Source of the DNA: Variovorax sp. ZS18.2.2
GTDB lineage: Bacteria > Pseudomonadota > Gammaproteobacteria > Burkholderiales > Burkholderiaceae_C
Direction: 5' to 3'
DNA length: 64,000 nucleotides
NCBI RefSeq assembly: GCF_024701975.1
Contig: NZ_JANLNM010000016.1
Coordinates: 1 to 64,000, forward strand
In this document: positions 57,920-64,000 of the stretch, in pieces
How positions within the stretch are numbered: the first letter of the stretch is position 1
How the letters are laid out: each line of letters opens with the position of its first letter
Notes under the pieces: model-generated
Told to the model about the DNA's origin: nothing
Databases searched by the model: none
What the model saw: only the letters and a program-made list of their open reading frames with translations
Translations under genes and position numbers: made by a program

Positions 57920-59254
57920 ATGGCCTACCAGGACTTCAACATGGGCAACCAGTGGCTGCCCTTCACCCCCAACCGCCATTTCCAGAAAGACCCGCGCGTC
58001 TTCGTGGCGGCCGACGGCATGGAGTTCACCACGCACGACGGCAAGAAGGTGATCGACGGCGTCTCCTCCCTCTGGTGTGTGGGCGCGGGCCACAACCGCA
58101 AGCCGATCAACGAGGCGATCAAGACGCAGCTCGACACGCTCGACTACGCGACCGCCTTCCAGGTCAGCAACGACAAGGCCTTCCGCGCGGCCGAGATGAT
58201 CGCCGCGCTCGCCCCCGGCGATCTCAACAAGGTGCTGTTCTGCAATTCAGGCAGCGAAGCCGCCGACACCTCGATGAAGGTGGCGCTGGCCTATCACCGG
58301 GCGCGCGGCGAGGGCCATCGCAACGTGTTCATCGGCCGCGAGAAGGGCTACCACGGCGTGGGCTTCGGCGGCATGTCGGTGGGCGGCATTCCGGGCAACC
58401 GCAAGGTGTTCGGCTCGGCCTTCCTGCCGCGCGTGGACCACATGCGCTTCATCCACGATCCGGTGAACCACGCCTACATCCACAACGAGGAGCCGGTGTG
58501 GGCCGAAGACCCGCTGGTCGAGCTCGAGACGCGCATTCTCCCGCTGCACGATCCGAGCAACGTGGCCGCGATCATCGTGGAGCCGGTGGCCGGTTCGGCC
58601 GGCTGGTACCTGCCGCCCAAGGGGTACCTCAAGCGCCTGCGCGAGATCTGCGACAAGCACGGCATCCTGCTGATCTTCGACGAGGTCATCACCGGCTTCG
58701 GCCGCATGGGCACCAACTTCGCGTCGGACTATTTCGGCGTCGTGCCCGACATGCTGAATTTCGCCAAGTGCGTGACCAACGGCGTGATTCCGCTGGGCGG
58801 CGTGATCTGCCGCGACAAGCTCTACGACGCGATGATGAAGACCGACGCGCCCGAGCACGTGGTCGAGTTCTTCCACGGCTACACCTACTCGGGCCACCCA
58901 GTGGCCTGCGCCGCGGCGATTGCCACGCTTGATCTGTTCAAGGAAGAAAACCTCTTCGCCCGCGCCGGCGAAATGGGCAAGGTGCTGGGCGATGCGTTCC
59001 ACAGCGCCTTCAAGGGCCTGCCCAACGTCATCAGCATCCGCAGCCTCGGCCTAGCCGCGGCAGTGGAGCTCGCGCCCATCGCGGGCTCGCCGGGCAAGCG
59101 CGCGTTCGAGATTTTCCTGGACTGCTTCCACAAGGGCGCGCTGGTGCGGCCCGCGGGCGATGTGCTGGTGATGGCGCCGCCCTACATCGTGGAGAAGTCG
59201 CACATCGACACACTGGTGAACACGCTGGCGGATTCGATCAAGAAGCACGCCTGA
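57920..59254 (+). CDS. Omega-amino acid:pyruvate aminotransferase (class III)
   Basis: A 444-residue PLP-dependent class III aminotransferase. Typical of beta-alanine:pyruvate transaminases are the start WLPFTPNRHFQKDPRVFVAA, VSSLWCVGAGHNRKPINEAI, FCNSGSEAADTSMKVALAYH, KGYHGVGFGG, LLIFDEVITGFGRMG and the PLP Lys near ...MLNFAKCVTNGVIPLGGVIC (Lys in AKC). It interconverts beta-alanine and malonic semialdehyde or related amines. AGGAG precedes the ATG. Confidence 0.92.
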   Translation: MAYQDFNMGNQWLPFTPNRHFQKDPRVFVAADGMEFTTHDGKKVIDGVSSLWCVGAGHNRKPINEAIKTQLDTLDYATAFQVSNDKAFRAAEMIAALAPGDLNKVLFCNSGSEAADTSMKVALAYHRARGEGHRNVFIGREKGYHGVGFGGMSVGGIPGNRKVFGSAFLPRVDHMRFIHDPVNHAYIHNEEPVWAEDPLVELETRILPLHDPSNVAAIIVEPVAGSAGWYLPPKGYLKRLREICDKHGILLIFDEVITGFGRMGTNFASDYFGVVPDMLNFAKCVTNGVIPLGGVICRDKLYDAMMKTDAPEHVVEFFHGYTYSGHPVACAAAIATLDLFKEENLFARAGEMGKVLGDAFHSAFKGLPNVISIRSLGLAAAVELAPIAGSPGKRAFEIFLDCFHKGALVRPAGDVLVMAPPYIVEKSHIDTLVNTLADSIKKHA

Positions 59255-59275
59255 CGCGGAGCGTTCCGGCGCAGG

Positions 59276-60085
59276 CTACGGGCCGACAAAGTCGGCAATG
59301 GCCTGTACCGCAGGCTGGTCCAGCCCACCGAAGCCATGCGTCGCCTGGTGGCCGCAAAGGTCCCCGACCGGCTTGCCCCCGCCGAGCTTGACCACCGACT
59401 TGCGCGGCGCGCCCGAGAGCCGGTCGACCACGAGCGGCAGGTCGCGCGGCGCAGTGACCGAGCAGGCATCTTCTTCGTGCTGCAGCACCAGCACGGGCAC
59501 GCGGATGTCTTCCAGCGGGAGGTGCGTCACCGCTTTTCCTGACGTGAAGGCGGAATCGCTCGAGATCGGCGAGGCAAGTACCAATCCGTCGGGTCCCGCG
59601 GGCGCTGCGCCCAGCTTCAGAGCGGCAGAAACCGCCGACTCCGTTCCGCGGCTGTGACCGATCAGCCAGACCGGCACGCCGGTCTGCTCCCGGAGCCACT
59701 TGACGGTGGCGCCGATGTCGGCGGCGTGCTCGGCGCTGTCGCGAAAACCACCGAGTCCCGAGCGCTTGTCCGAGGGCGCGTCGATCACCACGACGGCAAT
59801 GCCCCGCTGTGCAAAGAGGCCGCGCGTGCGAACGAGAAAGCCCTGGTCGCCCCAGCCCATGCTGCCGTTCGGAAAGAACTTCAACGACCCGTGGCCTCCC
59901 GCAATCAACACGGCAGCAGCGCGCGGCTTGGTGTCCGGTTCGACATACAGCATGCGCTGCGTGATGCCCGGCCGTGTCGGAAGGTCGACGATGCTTTCCT
60001 TGGCGACGGCGTGTGACGCCGACAGTGCCAGGAGACCGGCGGCCGCCCATCGGACGACGACACCTTGTGCGCGCGTGAAGACCAT
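59276..60085 (-). CDS. Exported alpha/beta hydrolase
   Basis: A 269-residue secreted hydrolase. Signal peptide VVVRWAAAGLLALSASHAVA then the fold: VLIAGGHGSLKF (oxyanion), LIGHSRGTESAVSAAL (nucleophile Ser) and VLVLQHEEDACSVTAPRD. A late Cys pair and HQATHGFGGLDQ carries the candidate His. Substrate unknown. GAGGGGGAA precedes the ATG at 60085; an earlier in-frame ATG at 60229 adds a hydrophobic but non-homologous stretch. Confidence 0.82.
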   Translation of the reverse strand: MVFTRAQGVVVRWAAAGLLALSASHAVAKESIVDLPTRPGITQRMLYVEPDTKPRAAAVLIAGGHGSLKFFPNGSMGWGDQGFLVRTRGLFAQRGIAVVVIDAPSDKRSGLGGFRDSAEHAADIGATVKWLREQTGVPVWLIGHSRGTESAVSAALKLGAAPAGPDGLVLASPISSDSAFTSGKAVTHLPLEDIRVPVLVLQHEEDACSVTAPRDLPLVVDRLSGAPRKSVVKLGGGKPVGDLCGHQATHGFGGLDQPAVQAIADFVGP

Positions 60086-60265
60086 GCAGTTCCCCCTCGT
60101 TGTTTGAATCGGCGCGGTGCGCCGGCCCGTGGCGGGCACCACTATATCGGCGGCCTTCGCGAACAACGTCCGTGAGAACGATGCGTGGCAGTTCCAGTCG
60201 AGCACCGACAAGATCAGCCAGGCCGCCATCGTGTCAACCTGTGGGAGGACGGGTCACGCTTTCGT

Positions 60266-61120
60266 TCAGGAGGCCGCTGGCGCCCTGGCGGGCCGGCGGA
60301 GTTCGGCGCAGTAGTCCTTCTCGGGCAGCGGCGGTGTCAGCCAGGTCTTGTCGTAGTCGCCCGCTTCGACGTTGTTCGTCGCCGAGGCCAGCAGCCGCAC
60401 CGAGGTCACCTTGACGTCGTCCGGCAGGTGCTGGGGCACGCCGAGCGTACGCACCGCGTGGCCGGCGCCGGCGATCAGCAGCACCGTCCTGCCCGGCTGG
60501 CGGGCCTTGACGATGGCCTGCGCCATCGCGCGGTCACGGCCCACCTGGATGCGCGTCATCGGGATGATCTGCGACTCGGGCAGCAGCTTGCAGTGGCCTT
60601 CGCGCACGGCGTCCTGCTGCGCGGTGTAGGCCTCGCCGTTGAGCTGCACGTCGAGAGACACGTCGGCCATCGCGTCCTTCATGCGCGCACGCGGCAGGTT
60701 GGCGCCGACCACCGGCACGCCGGCGCGCACGGCCGCCATCACGGCGGGGCCGTAGCTGGCCCAGGGCCAGGCCTTGTCGCTCCAGCCGAGGGCGGTCTGC
60801 ACCTGGGCTTCGCTCGCGGTGGGGGCGAGCTGCACGGTGCTGCGGCCTTCCTCGGCCATCTCGAGCGCCAGGGCGGCGAGTTGATTACGCGCGACCAGCG
60901 CCTCGACGGTTTCGCGCTCGATCGCGTGGTGCTCGGGCGCATCGTGCTGCTCGCCGAGCAGCAGCGCATCGACCGGCAGCAACGCAGAGACGCGGTTCGC
61001 GACCGGCGCATCGGGGCCGGACGGAAAGAGGCGAGACGGGGAACACGCCGCGAGCGCGGCCGCGGCCAGGAGCGGGAACAGGAAACGTGGAGCCCGCGCG
61101 GGCCAGCGTTGAAAAAGCAT
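60266..61120 (-). CDS. ChaN-family haem-regulated lipoprotein
   Basis: A 284-residue lipoprotein. Lipobox signal LLAAAALAACSPS, then the ChaN domain: LLGEQHDAPEHHAIERETVE, LEMAEEGRS, ALGWSDKAWPWASYGPAVMA and LIAGAGHAVRTLGVPQHL (late His region). ChaN proteins bind haem at the outer membrane and their exact role is unclear. It is divergent from the AbrB-type membrane protein across about 80 bp. Confidence 0.85.
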   Translation of the reverse strand: MLFQRWPARAPRFLFPLLAAAALAACSPSRLFPSGPDAPVANRVSALLPVDALLLGEQHDAPEHHAIERETVEALVARNQLAALALEMAEEGRSTVQLAPTASEAQVQTALGWSDKAWPWASYGPAVMAAVRAGVPVVGANLPRARMKDAMADVSLDVQLNGEAYTAQQDAVREGHCKLLPESQIIPMTRIQVGRDRAMAQAIVKARQPGRTVLLIAGAGHAVRTLGVPQHLPDDVKVTSVRLLASATNNVEAGDYDKTWLTPPLPEKDYCAELRRPARAPAAS

Positions 61121-61199
61121 CGGGCCATACTATCTGCGCGGCGCATGCGCGCCGTGCCATCCAATTGCGCTTTTCCCTGTCCCCTTTCCCCTGTTTCCC

Positions 61200-62273
61200 G
61201 TGCCTTTTCGCTTTCTCGTTCGCGTGCTGGCCACGCTGTTGCTCGCGCTGGCTGCAGCGGGCGCCTGCCTCGCACTGCACACACCACTGCCCTGGATGAT
61301 CGGCCCGCTGCTCGCGGTGTCGCTCGCCTCGATCGCGGGTGTGCCGACCGCCAGTTCCACGCCGCTGCGCAACGCCGGGCAGTGGACCATCGGCACCGCG
61401 CTCGGCCTCTACTTCACGCCGCATGTGGTGTCGCTGGTGGCCAGCATCTGGTGGGCGATTGCGCTGGCCATCGCGTGGGCGCTGCTGCTCGGCTGGGGCT
61501 TCGGGCGCTGGCTGTACGGACTGCATGCGTCGCGAATGCCGCATGTGCCGCCGCGCGCCATGAGAGCCACGACTTACTTTGCCGGCGCCATCGGCGGCGC
61601 GTCGGAGATGACGCTGCTGGCCGAATCGGCCGGCGCCCGCACCGACCTCGTGGCGGCGGCGCACAGCCTGCGGCTGGTGGTGGTGACGGTCACGATCCCG
61701 TTCGCGATGCAGTGGAGCGGGCTGCAGGGCCTGGAGATCAACCCGCCGGGCGTGCGCGAGGTGAATGCGGGCGGCCTGGCGCTGCTTGCGCTGGCCACCG
61801 GAATCGGCGGCCTCGCGATGCGTGCGCTGGGCCGCACCAACCCGTGGTTCATCGGGCCGCTGCTGGTGGCGATGGGGTTCACGATCGCCGGGCAGTCGCT
61901 GTCGGCGGTGCCGACGTGGATGTCGAATGCGGCGCAGCTCGTGATCGCGGTCAGCCTGGGCGTGCGCTTCAGCCGGGAGTTCCTGCACACGGCGCCGCGC
62001 TGGCTGGGCTCGGTGGCGCTGGGCACCTTCGCCATGCTGGTCCTGTGCGGCGGTGTGGCGTGGCTGCTGGCCCGGGCGACGGGGCTGCATCCGGCGACGA
62101 TGCTGCTGAGCACCTCGCCGGGCGGCATTGCCGAGATGGCGATCACGGCCAAGGTGCTGCAGCTCGGGGTGCCGGTGGTGACGGCCTTCCAGGTGTGCCG
62201 GCTGGTGGCGGTGCTGCTGCTGGTCGGGCCGATGTTCCGGTGGATCTACCTGCGCAAGGCCGCGCGCCCATGA
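61200..62273 (+). CDS. AbrB-family membrane protein (putative ammonia monooxygenase/transporter-like)
   Basis: A 357-residue inner-membrane protein with about ten hydrophobic helices in two repeated halves. The family core is seen in LHTPLPWMIGPLLAVSLASI, AGQWTIGTALGLYFTPHVVS, TTYFAGAIGGASEMTLLAES, and in the second half NPWFIGPLLVAMGFTIAGQS and LLSTSPGGIAEMAITAKVLQ. It starts with GTG at 61200. Early annotation as ammonia monooxygenase is not supported; the AbrB family is thought to be transporters or regulators. A terminator follows. Confidence 0.85.
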   Translation: MPFRFLVRVLATLLLALAAAGACLALHTPLPWMIGPLLAVSLASIAGVPTASSTPLRNAGQWTIGTALGLYFTPHVVSLVASIWWAIALAIAWALLLGWGFGRWLYGLHASRMPHVPPRAMRATTYFAGAIGGASEMTLLAESAGARTDLVAAAHSLRLVVVTVTIPFAMQWSGLQGLEINPPGVREVNAGGLALLALATGIGGLAMRALGRTNPWFIGPLLVAMGFTIAGQSLSAVPTWMSNAAQLVIAVSLGVRFSREFLHTAPRWLGSVALGTFAMLVLCGGVAWLLARATGLHPATMLLSTSPGGIAEMAITAKVLQLGVPVVTAFQVCRLVAVLLLVGPMFRWIYLRKAARP

Positions 62274-62275
62274 AA

Positions 62276-62299
62276 AAAGCGCCCGGCGGGCGCTTTCTT
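62276..62299 (+). terminator. Intrinsic terminator after the AbrB gene
   Basis: AAAGCGCCC and GGGCGCTTT pair with loop GGC, followed by a CTTT tail, directly after the AbrB stop. Confidence 0.85.
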
Positions 62300-62319
62300 T
62301 GCGGTGGCTGGCCGGGCGT

Positions 62320-62631
62320 TCAGTGCACCAGCACGGGCGTGTGGGCCAGTTCGGCGTAGCCCTCGAGGGTGTCTTCGACTTCTTCCTGCGTGGGGGTGTT
62401 GAGCTGCCAGGCGGCGATCTGCTGCTGGAACAGTTCGGCCCAGGAACCGTCGAGGTAGACCTCCTTGCCCGAGCGCTTGTCCACGATTTCGAAACCGTGG
62501 CGCTCCAGCACCGGCACATTGGGCTTCGCGGGCTCGTCGCCTTCATTCGGCTGCACGTGCACGACGACGAAGGACTCCGAGTCGTAAAGCATGTTCATGG
62601 CGGGCCCAGTGAGGATATCGATGGCGTTCAT
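62320..62631 (-). CDS. DUF3567 protein
   Basis: A 103-residue soluble acidic protein. The conserved start MNMLYDSESFVVVHVQPNEG and GFEIVDKRSGKEVYLDGSWA ELFQQ match DUF3567 of Burkholderiales, function unknown. The first in-frame ATG (62631) adds 11 residues; the second ATG at 62598 gives the usual family start and may be the true one, but neither has a strong ribosome site. Confidence 0.8.
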   Translation of the reverse strand: MNAIDILTGPAMNMLYDSESFVVVHVQPNEGDEPAKPNVPVLERHGFEIVDKRSGKEVYLDGSWAELFQQQIAAWQLNTPTQEEVEDTLEGYAELAHTPVLVH

Positions 62632-62708
62632 AACGGGTTAGATAGCAATCAACGCGCCAGTTTCAAGAACAGTTGTCGCTGGACGGTCAACTTGTGAGCC
62701 TTTTTGCC

Positions 62709-63908
62709 TCAATTGGCGGGGCCTTCGGGTAGGGGTTTGCGCAATTGGGCGTCAGCGAAGTCGCCGTTTGTCTCGGTTTGCTTGATGCGGACGGGCAGGT
62801 AGCCGTACTTGGGTGCCAGCCAGAGCTCCAGTTTCCGGTCGAATTCCTTGCGGGGGGTGCGGGTGAGCTTGCGTGCGGTGTATTCGCCGGCCGGAAGCTG
62901 CAGTTTTTCCTCGTCGCCGACCACGAAGACCCAGACATCGCCGTCGCGCACGCCCACGGTCTGGACCGAGATGCGGGTGCCCGTCGGGTAGCGCTCGGGG
63001 CTGGCCGCCAGCAGGCCGCCGAGCTGCATCATCACGCTCATGCGGTCCTGCGCGCCGGGCTGCAGTGGCACGGGCGGGGCGTTGTTGCTGAAGATGATCT
63101 GTCCCTGGTCGCGCACGAAATGCGAGGCCACCTCGGCCTTGCGGCTTTCCGAATAGCGCTCGGGCTCCAGGCCCGAGGGGCCGATCTTGCCGGTGCTGTG
63201 CCAGTTCAGCAGCGTGAAGAACACCGCCTTGAGCGTGAGCCGCCCGTCGTAGCGGCTGCCGTCCTGCAGCCAGACCAGTTCGCCGAACACGCCGCGCTGC
63301 GGAGAGGCGCCGGTCTGGCCGGTGGCTTCGAAATCGAGCGTCACGGAGCCGGGAATCCGCAGCGCCTGGGTGCCGGCGATGGTGCCGGAGGCTTCGCTGC
63401 CGCCGGCTGTCGTTCCGCCCGGGGTGCCGCTTCCTGTGCCGGCCGCGGCGGCGGGTGCGGCTTCGGGGGGCGCCGGCGCACTGGCGGCCGCTTCGGGCGG
63501 TGTTGCTCCTGAATCGGTAGCAGCCTGCGCCGTCAGGTCAGGTGTTTCCGGGGCGAGCTGCGCAGTTGCGTCCGGTTCGGGGTAGGGCTTCGGCTTGGGT
63601 GGCGTCGGGGCGCGCGGGCGCCGGGGCTTCGCTGGCGGTGGCGGCTTGGCCTCGACGGGCGCCGCGGCAGCGGCCGGCGCCGCGGGCTTGTCCGCCGCGG
63701 GCGGCGCGATCACGATGGTCCGGGTGATGAACTTGTTCGCCAGCGGCGAGGGCTCCGGCCCGACCGCCATCGGCGCCACCCCGAGCACCAGCAGGTGGAC
63801 CAGCGCGACCGCCAGCGTCAGCCCGATCAGCACCCGCCAGGACGGACGCCCGGGCAGGAGACCGACAGGCAGCGAAGATCGCGAAGGGGGAGCGACGAGC
63901 GTCGACAT
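62709..63908 (-). CDS. DUF3108-domain envelope protein with TonB-like N terminus
   Basis: A 399-residue protein. One N-terminal membrane helix (VLIGLTLAVALVHLLVLGV, about residues 26-45) is followed by a long Pro/Ala/Lys linker (residues 70-175) and a periplasmic beta-rich domain (ALRIPGSVTLDFEATGQTGA, LNWHSTGKIGPSGLEPERYS, RYPTGTRISVQTVGVRDGDV, LELWLAPKYGYLPVRIKQTE) typical of DUF3108. Function unknown; the anchor-linker-domain design resembles TonB/TolA but the C domain does not. Confidence 0.82.
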   Translation of the reverse strand: MSTLVAPPSRSSLPVGLLPGRPSWRVLIGLTLAVALVHLLVLGVAPMAVGPEPSPLANKFITRTIVIAPPAADKPAAPAAAAAPVEAKPPPPAKPRRPRAPTPPKPKPYPEPDATAQLAPETPDLTAQAATDSGATPPEAAASAPAPPEAAPAAAAGTGSGTPGGTTAGGSEASGTIAGTQALRIPGSVTLDFEATGQTGASPQRGVFGELVWLQDGSRYDGRLTLKAVFFTLLNWHSTGKIGPSGLEPERYSESRKAEVASHFVRDQGQIIFSNNAPPVPLQPGAQDRMSVMMQLGGLLAASPERYPTGTRISVQTVGVRDGDVWVFVVGDEEKLQLPAGEYTARKLTRTPRKEFDRKLELWLAPKYGYLPVRIKQTETNGDFADAQLRKPLPEGPAN

Positions 63909-64000
63909 CAGGTGTGGAGTGGGCGCGGGCGCGGAGGTTCAGGAAGACCACCTCGGTAAACTGCCGCCCGTTCAACCAGTTTAGTGGGAGCGGCGCCCGG

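Noticed and set aside
60185..62359. Long rightward open frame across ChaN and AbrB genes
   Set aside because: Shadow frame without motifs; ChaN (minus) and AbrB (plus, other frame) explain the region.
63981..64000. TAA on the minus strand at the right edge, possibly the end of a gene beyond the window
   Set aside because: Only five codons are visible, not enough to support a gene.
1..64000. CRISPR arrays, insertion sequences, prophage or integron signs
   Set aside because: No regularly spaced repeats, transposases, integrases or cas genes were seen; the only repeat pair of note is at 45764-45971.

Overview
The window looks like a chromosomal segment of a Comamonadaceae/Burkholderiales betaproteobacterium, most like Variovorax. 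This is inferred from the very high GC content, strong third-position GC bias, the set of Burkholderiales-restricted protein families (DUF4148, DUF2242-, DUF3567- and DUF3108-type) and overall protein character; no search was run. Genes are densely packed on both strands. There are no rRNA genes, insertion sequences, phage genes or CRISPR arrays. One tRNA (Arg, anticodon CCG) is present.

Layout. 1-8.7 kb: pyrimidine-catabolism region. rutABCDEF runs leftward from 8527 to 4212 and rutR faces it from the left. Divergent from rutR is a leftward operon of a 2-oxoglutarate/Fe(II) oxygenase, a VOC protein and a BMP-type ABC importer (binding protein plus ATPase, cut by the window edge). RutR-box-like palindromes lie in front of rutA and in the rutR/oxygenase promoter region. 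8.7-11.5 kb: NTF2-like protein, YheT-type hydrolase, an unknown protein and a membrane-anchored cytochrome c. 11.6-18.4 kb: an AcrAB/MexAB-OprM-type RND pump with divergent AcrR-like repressor and a recognisable AcrR operator, followed by tRNA-Arg. 18.6-25.6 kb: GST, rsmI, yraN, diaA, dolP, a beta-hydroxyacid dehydrogenase, and a MerR-regulated MFS exporter with a perfect operator palindrome. 25.6-30.1 kb: pilU, pilT, yggS, an Lrp regulator and two small DUF4148-like secreted proteins. 30.4-36.1 kb: glutamate dehydrogenase, a P-loop kinase, a lipoprotein, arginase and a prolyl-oligopeptidase-like enzyme.

36.3-40.8 kb is the most striking block: a wax ester synthase/DGAT with a histone-H1-like Lys/Ala/Pro tail, two phasin-like proteins also carrying basic tails, a PhaD-like TetR regulator and an alpha/beta hydrolase. 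It resembles a pseudomonad phaDFI cluster in which the PHA synthase is replaced by a neutral-lipid synthase. 40.9-46 kb: two unknown proteins, a CYP102-type self-sufficient P450 and an intergenic inverted pair of ~70-nt repeats. 46-53 kb: an acyl-acid module (TetR, periplasmic binding protein, acyl-CoA ligase and a single-chain biotin carboxylase/BCCP/carboxyltransferase). 53-64 kb: SGNH hydrolase, WXXGXW protein, a trypsin-fold protein lacking catalytic His and Ser, a DUF2846-like lipoprotein, purU, an omega-amino acid transaminase, a secreted hydrolase, a ChaN-like lipoprotein, an AbrB-type membrane protein, a DUF3567 protein and a DUF3108 protein.

How parts connect. The rut pathway turns uracil/thymine nitrogen into ammonium and malonic semialdehyde-type products; the transaminase at 58-59 kb belongs to a family that interconverts beta-alanine and malonic semialdehyde. 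The P450, acyl-CoA ligase, acyl-CoA carboxylase and wax synthase all suggest fatty/carboxylic acid handling and storage, but physical proximity is the only evidence for linking these separate operons.
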